A stretch of DNA of 24,079 nt from JACKBJ01 sp964549495 (GTDB lineage: Bacteria > Chloroflexota > Anaerolineae > Epilineales > Epilineaceae): the NCBI GenBank assembly GCA_964549495.1, contig CAZJWJ010000084.1:1-24079 (forward strand), written 5' to 3'. The notes under the pieces were generated by a model. It was given only the letters and a program-made list of their open reading frames with translations, did not search any database and was not told where the DNA came from. Shown here in pieces: positions 10,641 through 18,415 of this stretch; position 1 is the first letter of the stretch, and each line of letters starts with the position of its first letter. The position numbers and the translations under genes are program-made.

Positions 10641-12224
10641 ATGCGAGGATGGATGCGGCTGACCCTGACGCTGCTGATGGCCTTTGCCATCGGCGCCTGC
10701 CGCGGAGAAGAAGAGCCCACGCCCGACGAGGACATGAACCCCGAGGTCGAGGAGATCACCGAGACCACCGCGCCGATGCTCACTGCCGGCCAACCGATGG
10801 TCGAGTTCCGCGAGCGCGAGTTGGCCGAGGGCCGCGAGCTGGAGGAAGGCGAGACGGTCGAGGTGGAGCCCGGCGCCAACGTGATCACCAGCGAGGGCGG
10901 CGTGGCCACCCTGGTCTGGGAGGACTTCCTGAGCCAGCACCTGCTCTCGGGCACCGACAGCCTGCTGAGCCTGTCGCAGCCCGAGATGCGCTACGCCATC
11001 ATCGACCAGGCCACCGGCACCGCCCGCTACGAGCTCCTGGGCGCCGGCGAGGCGGCCACGGTCACCGTCAAGGCCGCCAGCTGGAGCGACGTGCAGCTGA
11101 CCGAGGGCGAGGCCGAGGTCATCGTGAGCATCGTGCCCGGAACCGAGCCGGCCAGCTGGGTCGCGGTGCTGGAGGGCGAGGCCACGGTGCTGCGCGGCGA
11201 CGAGGACAGCCTGACGCTCAACGCTGGCCAGGTGGCGGCCATCACCGCCCAGGGCGACATGCCCACCGCCTACGAGATCGACGGCGAGCTGCTCGGCGAC
11301 TGGTTCGACGACGTCGAGGCCGGCAATACCGTCGGCGACATGGCCTCCATCGCCTACCGCTGCGAGGTCACCAGCGAGGCCGCCATCTACTCGGAGCCCG
11401 ACGAGGAATCCGATTCGGCCGGCGACCCGCTGGCCGAGGGTACCCTGGTGGTCGTCCTCCAGCGGGACGAGCCGGGCAGCTGGTTCCGGGTGACCGAGGA
11501 GCGCTTCTTCGAGTACCTCAAGGACACCGTCGACGAGGAGATCCCGGCGGACCTCCTCGATGCCTGGGTGATGAGCGAGAACCTGGACTGCAACGGCCCG
11601 GCCATGGGCGTCTCGATGGACCCGCCGGAGGAGCTGGGCACCAGCCCGACCAACACCCCGCCCCCGCTGCCCACCCGCGCCCCGGTGGTCATCCCGACCA
11701 CCCTCCCGACCCTGGCCGTCACCCGTACGCCCACCCCCACCCCGACCGGCGCCGCGTCCACGGTCGAGTTCTGGGCCGAGGACGACGAGATCGACCTGGG
11801 CGAGTGCACCGAGCTGCGCTGGCGCTTCCGCAACATCAAGGCCTGGTACCTGGACGGCGGCGCTGGCGTCGGCGACGACGGCAGCAAAGAGGTCTGTCCC
11901 AAGAAGACCACCACCTATAACGTCCGGGTGATCTTGCCCAACGACGAAGAGGTCAAGAAGTCGGCCAAGGTCACCGTCCGCCAGCCCGAGGAAGCCAGTG
12001 CAACCCCGCGGGCCAGCAATACGCCGCGGCCGGCGGCGACGACCCAGCCGACCGCCATCACGATGCCGACCTCGACAGTGCCGCCAACGGCTCGCCCCAC
12101 CGATCCACCTCCTCCGACGAACACATCACCGCCGGCCGCAACGGACACGCCCGAGCCGGAGCCTACGGACACCGAGGAACCGAACCCAACCGACGAGCCG
12201 ACCGCCCCGGCCCCGGCTCCCTAA
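10641..12224 (+). CDS. Modular FecR-like lipoprotein with Thr/Pro linkers and Ig-like domain
   Basis: This 527-residue exported lipoprotein begins with a signal peptide ending in the lipobox AIGAC, so Cys20 should carry lipid. Residues about 45-220 form a beta-rich region with VEVEPGANVITSEGGVATLVW and a second VAVLEGEATVLRGDEDSLTLNAGQVAAI block, resembling the FecR fold. Residues about 237-318 (YRCEVTSEAAIYSEP to AWVMSENLDC) look like an SH3-like domain. A Pro/Thr linker (about 332-372) precedes an Ig-like domain at about 373-450 with paired cysteines (GECTELRWRF, SKEVCPKKTTTYNV). A disordered Thr/Pro/Glu tail ends the protein. The ATG at 10641 follows AAAAGGAG at an 11-base spacing, a little long. 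It is probably a cell-surface structural or binding protein. I do not see a catalytic motif. The FecR assignment is moderate, but the lipoprotein and Ig-like calls are stronger. Confidence 0.82.
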   Translation: MRGWMRLTLTLLMAFAIGACRGEEEPTPDEDMNPEVEEITETTAPMLTAGQPMVEFRERELAEGRELEEGETVEVEPGANVITSEGGVATLVWEDFLSQHLLSGTDSLLSLSQPEMRYAIIDQATGTARYELLGAGEAATVTVKAASWSDVQLTEGEAEVIVSIVPGTEPASWVAVLEGEATVLRGDEDSLTLNAGQVAAITAQGDMPTAYEIDGELLGDWFDDVEAGNTVGDMASIAYRCEVTSEAAIYSEPDEESDSAGDPLAEGTLVVVLQRDEPGSWFRVTEERFFEYLKDTVDEEIPADLLDAWVMSENLDCNGPAMGVSMDPPEELGTSPTNTPPPLPTRAPVVIPTTLPTLAVTRTPTPTPTGAASTVEFWAEDDEIDLGECTELRWRFRNIKAWYLDGGAGVGDDGSKEVCPKKTTTYNVRVILPNDEEVKKSAKVTVRQPEEASATPRASNTPRPAATTQPTAITMPTSTVPPTARPTDPPPPTNTSPPAATDTPEPEPTDTEEPNPTDEPTAPAPAP

Positions 12225-12299
12225 CCAACCTCCAGGCGTCTGACCGACGCCCCAACCTCGAGGCCACCGCTCGCAGTTGCCCTGCCCGAGCGTTGCCTA

Positions 12300-12330
12300 G
12301 CGCCCCGCCGGAGTCATTCCGGCGGGGCGC
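12300..12330 (+). terminator. Strong intrinsic-type terminator hairpin after the lipoprotein gene
   Basis: GCGCCCCGCCGGA (12300-12312) and its exact complement TCCGGCGGGGCGC (12318-12330) form a perfect 13-base stem with a 5-base loop. Only a broken T tract (GCCGTTTCTCT) follows, so it may be partly factor-dependent. It lies 75 bases after the stop codon and 47 bases before the next gene. Confidence 0.75.
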
Positions 12331-12377
12331 GCCGTTTCTCTCCCTCGATCGTTCAGCCGTGATCCGAGGACAACGAC

Positions 12378-12752
12378 ATGACATCCCGCCCGCTCCACGC
12401 CGACCCGGACACCGCCATCGTCTTCACCACCCGGATGGAGGCGCTGGCCGACTTCTACCGCCAAGCCCTGGACCTCGGCGAGCCCGAGACCGCCCCCGGC
12501 CACATGGGCTTCCAGCTCCCCAGCCTCTACCTGGGCTTCGACCAGGTCGAGGAAGCCCACGGTGCCGGCTCCCTGACGCTCTGGTTCCGGGTCGACGATC
12601 TGGACGCTTGCTACGAGCGTTGCCTATCGCTCGGCGCGACCAGCCACTACGCCCCGGTCGAGAAGCCCTGGGGCGACCGCCTGGCCGCGGTCCGCGACCC
12701 GGACGGCAACCTCGTCGGCCTCTCGCAGCGGCAGCCGGCACCCGCTGGCTGA
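12378..12752 (+). CDS. VOC-superfamily (glyoxalase/bleomycin resistance fold) protein
   Basis: The 124-residue product shows the paired beta-alpha-beta-beta-beta layout of the vicinal oxygen chelate fold: IVFTTRMEALADFYRQALDLG in the first half, then SLTLWFRVDDLDACYERCLSLG, PWGDRLAAVRDPDGNLVGLSQ in the second. The usual Glu before the terminal strand (GNxxEL) is Val here, and no His ligand is evident in the first strand, so the metal site is probably incomplete. GAGGA at 12366-12370 sits 7 bases before the ATG. It stands alone behind the terminator of the lipoprotein gene. The C-terminus is 16 bases from the stop of the convergent gene on the other strand. A substrate cannot be named. Members act as dioxygenases, isomerases, or drug-binding proteins. 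Confidence 0.82.
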   Translation: MTSRPLHADPDTAIVFTTRMEALADFYRQALDLGEPETAPGHMGFQLPSLYLGFDQVEEAHGAGSLTLWFRVDDLDACYERCLSLGATSHYAPVEKPWGDRLAAVRDPDGNLVGLSQRQPAPAG

Positions 12753-12768
12753 TGTCTCGGCCGAATCG

Positions 12769-13368
12769 CTAATACGTGTACTCTACCTCCGGGAGCGCCG
12801 AGATGGCTTCGAAGGCATCGGCGCCCTCTTCCGCACTGAGGACCTGTCGCGCGACCACCTCCATGTCGAAGTCGAGGACCGCGACGAGCGCCGTCACGAG
12901 ACCAGAGGCGTCGACGAATGCGCTGCCGCCTCCGCTGCGGTAGTACTCGATCTGCTCCTCGGTCGCGAAGGTGAAGCCGGAGGCGTGAAGCGGATAGGTC
13001 GTCCGGAAGACGTAGACCCACAGCGCATCGTCCGCATCGCTGCTCGCATTTCCGATCATCGGCGAATCGCCCATCGTGACGCCCGCCGAATGCATGAGGG
13101 ACTTGTACTCGCCAAGGCTCATGCGCCTGGCCTCGATCTCGTCGATGACGACCTCTTCCCCGACATCTCGGTCGAGGACATCTTGCAGGAAGTCGAGCGC
13201 CATTCCATTGACCATTCCGACAAGCATGTTCGGCGTGGCCCGGGACGAGTTCATCATCGCGAAATCGGTCCCGGAAACCGCACCGGGCTCCGGCGTCCGT
13301 AGCATCCAGAGCGTGATCACCGACAAGATGACGACGATCCCGACACCCACGCTCGATCGCTTGCGCAT
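12769..13368 (-). CDS. Membrane-anchored protein of unknown function (199 aa)
   Basis: I do not recognise this protein. It begins MRKRSS then a hydrophobic segment at about 8-23, which could be an uncleaved anchor or a signal peptide, and continues as an acidic soluble domain of about 170 residues (VVIDEIEARRMSLGEYKSLMHSAG, LWVYVFRTTYPLHASGFTFAT, AFVDASGLVTALVAVLDFDMEVV). A well-placed AGGAG stands about 5 bases before the ATG at 13368. It is the last gene of a same-strand group that includes two GT-C-like membrane proteins and a methyltransferase; the gap from the upstream stop is 56 bases. The alternating hydrophobic strands towards the C-terminus suggest an alpha/beta domain. A role in the envelope glycan pathway of its neighbours is possible but rests only on position. 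Confidence 0.72.
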   Translation of the reverse strand: MRKRSSVGVGIVVILSVITLWMLRTPEPGAVSGTDFAMMNSSRATPNMLVGMVNGMALDFLQDVLDRDVGEEVVIDEIEARRMSLGEYKSLMHSAGVTMGDSPMIGNASSDADDALWVYVFRTTYPLHASGFTFATEEQIEYYRSGGGSAFVDASGLVTALVAVLDFDMEVVARQVLSAEEGADAFEAISALPEVEYTY

Positions 13369-13424
13369 TTCTCTCTCCTGATTCTCGAAACCCGTCCCCT
13401 GACTGCCTTCTCAGGGCGCTCGAG

Positions 13425-15341
13425 CTACCCGCAAGCATCTCCCTGACAGAGTACTAGGCGGAGCTCCCGAAAGGCCAAGCCCAGCACTCGCCCGTCCCCA
13501 CCACCGACCGGTTCCGCCTCGAGCAGGCGGAAGCGCACCTCATTGGCCTCGCGCAGGCTCTCCTCGACCGCATCGAAGGACCAGGTCCCCGCGTCGAAGT
13601 GGCCCTCCGGCCGGACGATGCCCAGGGTTTGCCGGTTCAACAAGACCTCGAAGCTCCGGCCTTGCTGCGTTCCCGTCACCAGTTCCAAGTGAAGATCTTG
13701 CGCCGAAGCGCCGCCACCGCGCGTGACCCACCTCGCCGGCACCCGAAACACCAAGCCCGGCTCCGGCCCCTCGGACCAGCGCCATACCACATCGCCGGCA
13801 CGCTCGACCGCGTGCCAATCGCCCTCGACGAAGAAGCGTTCATCCCCATCGGCCAGGATGGCAGAACCTGGCTCCAAGAGCGGCAGCTCGGCCAGTTGCA
13901 GGCGCCGATATCGATCGCGGATCATCGCCTCGCTGGCCAGGGCCTGCGGATGGCGCCAATCCCAGAGGATCTCCGGGCGCGCATCCACGTTCACGTTACC
14001 CAGCTCCGGCCCCCAGTCGCCGCCGTTCCAGCGCACCGTGTTGAGGTTGTAGAGCCCCTGCCAGGCGTGGACCCAGATCGAGAAGGTCATGCAGATCACG
14101 GCCACCCCCGCCATCGCGAAGCCGGCGACCCTGCTCGATGCGGTCCCATCGCCCTCGTTCCTCGACCCATCCCACTCGGCCAGCGCCGCCTCCACGACGA
14201 GGTAGCCGATCACGAGCAGGGCCGGCAGGGCCTCGACGAAGGGCCGGCTGCCGAAGCTGTGTCCATCCCACCAATGCGGGTAGTCCGAGATGACCATCAG
14301 GTGCAGCAGCGACCAGACCACCGTCAGCCAGAAGATCGGCTGGCCCGCCAATCGCCTTCGGTATCGGATCGCCCCGGCCAAGACCAGCACGAGCCAGGGG
14401 CTGAAGATCGAGAGACCGCGGCCCGGGCTGATCAAGTTGCCCAGCAAGGCCTGGCCGAAGGTGCTGACGCCCGAGAGCCGGCGCGGATCGTAGTAGGGTG
14501 GGATCGGCTGACCGTATGTCTGCATCGAGTAGGCGGCCAGGATCAGTCCTGGCAGGGCCAGGAGCGCGGACAAGCGCAAGGCGTCACGCCAGCCGTGTCG
14601 CCGCAGCACATAGGGCAGGCAGACCAGGGCCAGCAAGGCAGAGGTCGGGCGCGACAAGGCGGCCATGAAGAGGATGCCCCCGAGGATCGCCAACCGGCGC
14701 CAGCCCAGCTCCTGCTTGTACGGTGCCCAGGCGGCCAAGAGGGTCAGCGCCGCCAGATCGAGCAGGGCCGCGGCGTCATTGCTCCAGAAGGCCGTGCCCA
14801 GCGTGCTGGTCAGGCCGCTGCCCCATACCAGGCCGGCGGCCAAGACGAGCCCGACCCAGGGTCCGACCGACCCCGCGGTCCCATCGGGCGCGTCCCGACC
14901 TTTGGAGCCCAGGCGCGTCGAGGCCGATCGCCGAAGGGCCTCGAAGAGCGCGAAGGCCAGGAGCAGGACCAGGGCCACGCTGCTGGCCGCTAGCCAGCGG
15001 TGCAGTCGGGCCTCGCCCTCCAGGCTCAGTAGATCCCAGCCCAGTCGGTCGGCCAGCCAGACGGCCGGCAAGGCCAGGATCGGCGCGCCCAGCGGAAAAA
15101 AGTAGTCTACCCGATCGTGGTGCCGCGAGAGGTTGCGAGAGGGTAGGTCGGCCGGCCCGGCGTAGTCGTCCAGCCGCGGCGAGCCCGTCTCCAGGATGGC
15201 CAAGCTGACCAGGAGGCTGCCGCGCGGATCGCTGCCGGCGTAGCTGATCGGCGCCCGCAACACCCAGACGAAGGTCAGGGCCGCCAGGACCAAGGCCACC
15301 ACCCAGGGCAGCCGCGGGTCTCGGACCTCGATGTCTCCCAT
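13425..15341 (-). CDS. GT-C-like multi-pass membrane glycosyltransferase, second tandem copy
   Basis: From the ATG at 15341 the protein has 638 residues. The first ~430 contain about ten membrane helices, with the family features SYAGSDPRGSLLVSLAILETG in the first outer loop (a candidate catalytic Asp), DYFFPLGAPILALP, NLISPGRGLSIFSPW and HWWDGHSFGSRPFVEALP. The last ~200 residues form an outer beta-sandwich (FFVEGDWHAVERAGDVVWRW; FEVLLNRQTLG). GT-C enzymes move sugars from lipid-linked donors on the outer face of the membrane; the sugar and acceptor are unknown. It is a paralogue of the gene just upstream. An upstream in-frame ATG at 15398 has an AGGAGG 5 bases before it and would overlap the previous gene by 47 bases. 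I prefer 15341 because it matches the paralogue's N-terminus, 10 bases after that gene's stop. The function is an inference from general topology. Confidence 0.75.
   Translation of the reverse strand: MGDIEVRDPRLPWVVALVLAALTFVWVLRAPISYAGSDPRGSLLVSLAILETGSPRLDDYAGPADLPSRNLSRHHDRVDYFFPLGAPILALPAVWLADRLGWDLLSLEGEARLHRWLAASSVALVLLLAFALFEALRRSASTRLGSKGRDAPDGTAGSVGPWVGLVLAAGLVWGSGLTSTLGTAFWSNDAAALLDLAALTLLAAWAPYKQELGWRRLAILGGILFMAALSRPTSALLALVCLPYVLRRHGWRDALRLSALLALPGLILAAYSMQTYGQPIPPYYDPRRLSGVSTFGQALLGNLISPGRGLSIFSPWLVLVLAGAIRYRRRLAGQPIFWLTVVWSLLHLMVISDYPHWWDGHSFGSRPFVEALPALLVIGYLVVEAALAEWDGSRNEGDGTASSRVAGFAMAGVAVICMTFSIWVHAWQGLYNLNTVRWNGGDWGPELGNVNVDARPEILWDWRHPQALASEAMIRDRYRRLQLAELPLLEPGSAILADGDERFFVEGDWHAVERAGDVVWRWSEGPEPGLVFRVPARWVTRGGGASAQDLHLELVTGTQQGRSFEVLLNRQTLGIVRPEGHFDAGTWSFDAVEESLREANEVRFRLLEAEPVGGGDGRVLGLAFRELRLVLCQGDACG
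13912..13969. repeat. 58-bp exact repeat, copy in second GT-C-like gene
   Basis: The 58 bases here are identical to 15815-15872, 1903 bases away, and lie at equivalent positions of the two paralogous genes (coding for the ALASEAMIRDRY region). Similar but imperfect sequence continues on both sides. This indicates a fairly recent tandem duplication or gene conversion. Confidence 0.85.
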
Positions 15342-15351
15342 CGCGTGGCGA

Positions 15352-17241
15352 CTACTCCAATCGGAGTCGCCGAAAGGCCAAGCCCAATTCCCGCCCATCC
15401 TCGCCTCCTAGCGGCTCGGCACTCGACAAGCGAAAGTGCAACAGGTTCGACTCCTTCAAGCTGCCCGATGGTAGCTCGAAGTGCCAGGTCTGCGGCTCGA
15501 AATGCCGCTCGGGCTCGACCCGACCCAGATGCTCGCCGTTCAGGACCAAGTCGGAGTGCCGGCCCTCGTGTGAACCCGCCAGCAAGATTAGACGCAGTCC
15601 CTCATGTTCGCCCGAATGGTGCGCCTGGACGAGCGCCTTCGGCAAGCGGAAACGCAGGCCCGGCCGGTCTCCTTCCGACCACCGCCAGACAACATCCCCC
15701 GACTGCTCTGACGGGTGCCAGTCGCCCTCGACGAAGAAGCGGTCATCCCCATCGGCGTGGATCGCACCCCCCGGCTCCAGCATCGGCAACTCGGCCAGAT
15801 GGATGCGCAGGTAGCGATCGCGGATCATCGCCTCGCTGGCCAGGGCCTGCGGATGGCGCCAATCCCAGAGGACCTCCGGGCGCACGTCCACGTTCACGTC
15901 GCCCAGCTCCGGCCCCCAGTCGCCGCCGTTCCAGCGCACGGTGTCGAGGTTGTAGAGCCCTTGCCAGGCGTGCACCCAGATCGCGAAAGCCAGGCTGATC
16001 GCGACCGCTCCCGCCAGCGTGTAGCCGGCCACCCTGCTCGTTGCGGTTCCATCACTCTCGATCCTCGACCCATCCCACTCGACCAAGGCGGCATCCACGA
16101 CCAGGTAGCCGATCAACAGCAGCGCCGGCAGCAGCTCGACGAAGAGTCGGTTGCCAAAGCTGTGGCCGCCCCACCAATGCGGGAAGCGGGAGATGGCCAG
16201 CCAGTGGCCCATCGACCAGACCGCTGCCAGCCAGAAGAGGGGCCGGCCGGCCAGGCGCCGGCCGTGGCGCAGCAGGCCCAGGGCGACCAGGATCAGCCAG
16301 GGGCTGAAGACCAAGAGGCCCCGCCCCGGGCTGATCAGGTGGCCCAGCAGGGCCTCCGCAAAGCGGCCCTCGCCCGACAGCCGCCGTGGATCGTAGTAGG
16401 GCAAGATGGGCTGGCCGTAGGCCTGCATGGAATAGGCGACCAGCAGCAGCATCGGCAGGGCCAGCGCGAGGGCCAGCCGCAGCGCGTCGCGCCAGCCGTG
16501 GCGCAGGAGGACGTAGGGCAGGACCAGCAGGGTCAAGAGATCCGAGGTGGGTCGCGCCAGGTCGGAGAAGAAGAGCAGGGCCCCCAAGGCCGCGGCGCGA
16601 CGCCAGCCCAACTCCTCGTCGCGGCCGGCCCAGGCCGCCAGCAGCGCCAGCACGGCCAGGTTGAGCAAGGCCGCGGCATTGCTGCTCCAAAAGGCCGTGC
16701 CCAGCGTGCTGGTCAGGCCGCTGCCCAGCACCATGCCCGATGCCAGGATCAGGCTGAGCGCGGGCGAGCGCGCCAGCCGGCCGCTCGGTGACTCGGCGCG
16801 GGTTGGCGCGTCGGGCGGCAAGCCCTCGCGCGCCAGGGACCGCCGGCGCAGGGCCTCGAAGAGCGCGAAGCTCAGCAGCAGGGCCAGGGCCACGCTGCCG
16901 GCCGCCAGCCAGCGATGCAGCCGGGCCTCACCCTCCAGGCTCAGCAGCTCCCAACCCAGCCGATCGGCCAGCCAGACGGCCGGCAGGGCCAGGATCGGCG
17001 CGCCCAGCGGGAAGAAGTAGTCCACCCGGTCATCGTGGCGCGAGAGGTTGCGCGATGGCAGGTCGGCCGGCCCGACGTAGTCGTCCAGCCGCGAGGATCC
17101 CGTCTCCAGGATGGCCAGGCTGACCAGGAGGCTGCCGCGGGGGTCGCTGCCGGCGTAGCTGATCGGTGCGCGCAGTACCCAGAGGAAGGCGAGCAGGGCC
17201 AAGGCCAGCATCGCCAGCTGGGCCCCGCGCGCTCGGCTCAT
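15352..17241 (-). CDS. GT-C-like multi-pass membrane glycosyltransferase, first tandem copy
   Basis: This 629-residue protein has about ten membrane helices in residues 8-430, then an outer beta-sandwich domain. Conserved points: SDPRG at 32-36 in the first outer loop, HDDRVDYFFPLGAPILALP at 69-87, SPGRG at 304-308, and HWWGGHSFGNR at about 355-365, a pattern I associate with bacterial GT-C/family 39-like transferases. The C-terminal part (FFVEGDWHPSEQSGDVVWRW; LVLNGEHLGRVEPERHF; GRELGLAFRRLRLE) resembles a carbohydrate-binding beta-sandwich. It starts 7 bases after the methyltransferase stop, so the two share a transcript. It and the following gene match closely along their entire lengths, including 58 identical DNA bases. 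Donor and acceptor sugars are not readable; assembly of a surface polysaccharide or glycolipid is the likely setting. Confidence 0.77.
   Translation of the reverse strand: MSRARGAQLAMLALALLAFLWVLRAPISYAGSDPRGSLLVSLAILETGSSRLDDYVGPADLPSRNLSRHDDRVDYFFPLGAPILALPAVWLADRLGWELLSLEGEARLHRWLAAGSVALALLLSFALFEALRRRSLAREGLPPDAPTRAESPSGRLARSPALSLILASGMVLGSGLTSTLGTAFWSSNAAALLNLAVLALLAAWAGRDEELGWRRAAALGALLFFSDLARPTSDLLTLLVLPYVLLRHGWRDALRLALALALPMLLLVAYSMQAYGQPILPYYDPRRLSGEGRFAEALLGHLISPGRGLLVFSPWLILVALGLLRHGRRLAGRPLFWLAAVWSMGHWLAISRFPHWWGGHSFGNRLFVELLPALLLIGYLVVDAALVEWDGSRIESDGTATSRVAGYTLAGAVAISLAFAIWVHAWQGLYNLDTVRWNGGDWGPELGDVNVDVRPEVLWDWRHPQALASEAMIRDRYLRIHLAELPMLEPGGAIHADGDDRFFVEGDWHPSEQSGDVVWRWSEGDRPGLRFRLPKALVQAHHSGEHEGLRLILLAGSHEGRHSDLVLNGEHLGRVEPERHFEPQTWHFELPSGSLKESNLLHFRLSSAEPLGGEDGRELGLAFRRLRLE
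15815..15872. repeat. 58-bp exact repeat, copy in first GT-C-like gene
   Basis: Second copy of the identical 58-base block at 13912-13969, in the same orientation. Both copies are in frame and encode the same residues. Confidence 0.85.
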
Positions 17242-17248
17242 CCCCCGA

Positions 17249-18163
17249 TCATCCTTGCGCTTCGACGCCCGTCTCGACGCCGGTCTCGACGCCCGTCTCT
17301 TGGCTCGCCTCGTCAGCCGTCCGCTTGCGCGCCACCACGATGTCCTGGTAGCTCTGTTCGGTCTCCAGCCCGCTCCAGTTGCCGCGGTGGATGGGCTCGA
17401 GGATCTGAAGGCCCAGGGCCTCCATCGTCGACCGCAGCCAGGATTCCGGATGGGCGATGGCCTGCTCGGGCTCGCGCGCGCTGGCGCAGCGGCTGGGGCC
17501 CAGGCGATGGGGTAGGGCCAGCCGGGTCTGGCCCGCGTCCAGCCGTGCCTGGCTGGATTCGTCCAAGAGGAAGAAGGTGAGCATGCAGCGGCCGCCCGGC
17601 CTCAGGACGCGTGCGATCTCGGAGAGGTACTGCTCGACCTCTGGCATGCGCATGTGGGTGAAGACCGAGGTGGCGAAGGCCACGTCGAAGTCCGCATCCG
17701 GGCTCTCGAAGCGATAGTCGCGCGCCGGCTGCCGGCCGGCCGGCTGGTAGACCTCGTTGTGCAGGTCGGCCAAGAGGAAGCGGAAGTTCGGGTGCCGCGG
17801 CGTGATGTTGCGCTGGCACCAATCGATGCCTTCGGGCACGATGTCGAAGCCCAGGTAGCTGCCGGCCTCCGAGAGGTAGCCGGTGAGCGGCCCGGCCACC
17901 CGCCCGATGCCGCAGCCCACGTCGAGCACCCGATCCTCGGGCCGCAGGCCGGCCAGATCGATCAGCTGCTGGCGTAGCGCTCGGCCCACCGCCCGGTACT
18001 CCGGCCCGCCGACGAAGACCAGGCGCCGCGGCGGCGTGGTCGGCTCGCGCCGGCCGAAGAGGGCGTCCAGGGCATCGGCCGGCCCGTGGCGCAGGACCCG
18101 CAGCAGCTTGCGCAGGCGCCAGCGGCTGCGCGGGGAGAGGAATCGGGCGCTGGCTTGGATCAT
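17249..18163 (-). CDS. SAM-dependent class I methyltransferase
   Basis: The 304-residue product has the Rossmann methyltransferase core. Motif I is RVLDVGCGIGRVAGPL (about 79-94), which binds S-adenosylmethionine. A GFDIVPEGIDWCQRN acidic-loop region follows, then FDVAFATSVFTHM and VEQYLSEIARVLRPGGRCMLTFF, which are post-core strands of this fold. A basic N-terminal stretch (about 10-40) may hold it near the membrane. It begins at the ATG at 18163; the much longer open frame upstream on this strand is an antisense shadow of the protease gene. The C-terminus carries three copies of ETGV. It is the first gene of the minus-strand group with two GT-C-like proteins and stops 7 bases before the next start, which suggests methylation of a surface glycan or lipid, but the substrate cannot be read. 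Confidence 0.88.
   Translation of the reverse strand: MIQASARFLSPRSRWRLRKLLRVLRHGPADALDALFGRREPTTPPRRLVFVGGPEYRAVGRALRQQLIDLAGLRPEDRVLDVGCGIGRVAGPLTGYLSEAGSYLGFDIVPEGIDWCQRNITPRHPNFRFLLADLHNEVYQPAGRQPARDYRFESPDADFDVAFATSVFTHMRMPEVEQYLSEIARVLRPGGRCMLTFFLLDESSQARLDAGQTRLALPHRLGPSRCASAREPEQAIAHPESWLRSTMEALGLQILEPIHRGNWSGLETEQSYQDIVVARKRTADEASQETGVETGVETGVEAQG
17264..17299. repeat. Three tandem 12-bp repeats at the methyltransferase C-terminus
   Basis: GACGCCCGTCTC, GACGCCGGTCTC and GACGCCCGTCTC lie head to tail (one mismatch in the middle unit). In the gene on the minus strand they encode ETGV three times. Copy number could vary by slippage without breaking the frame. Confidence 0.85.
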
Positions 18164-18337
18164 CGATGTCGAGCTCGTCGGATGAAGGGAGGTTGGGTAT
18201 CTTGTTCCTTGGCGAGCCCTAACCATACTCCCCGCCTTGCCGCCTGTGAAGATCCTCGAATGCGCTGGCTGACGATCATCTCGGTGCCCGCCGAACCTGA
18301 CGGATCGACAGGCCGCCTTCCCTCCGCTCGCGGCTGG

Positions 18338-18346
18338 TGATATAAG
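18338..18346 (+). promoter_or_regulatory. Extended -10 promoter for the M6 protease gene
   Basis: TGATATAAG matches TGnTATAAT with one mismatch. A weak -35 candidate (TTCCCT, 18318-18323) lies 17 bases before the hexamer, as is usual for extended -10 promoters. Transcription would start near 18353, about 63 bases before the ATG. The AGGAG at 18403-18407 serves as the ribosome site. Confidence 0.58.
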
Positions 18347-18415
18347 GGTCCGCCTGCGGCAGACATCGCCGCCATCCCAAATTCGTCGGAGCACCGAGCT
18401 GCCAGGAGCGCCACC

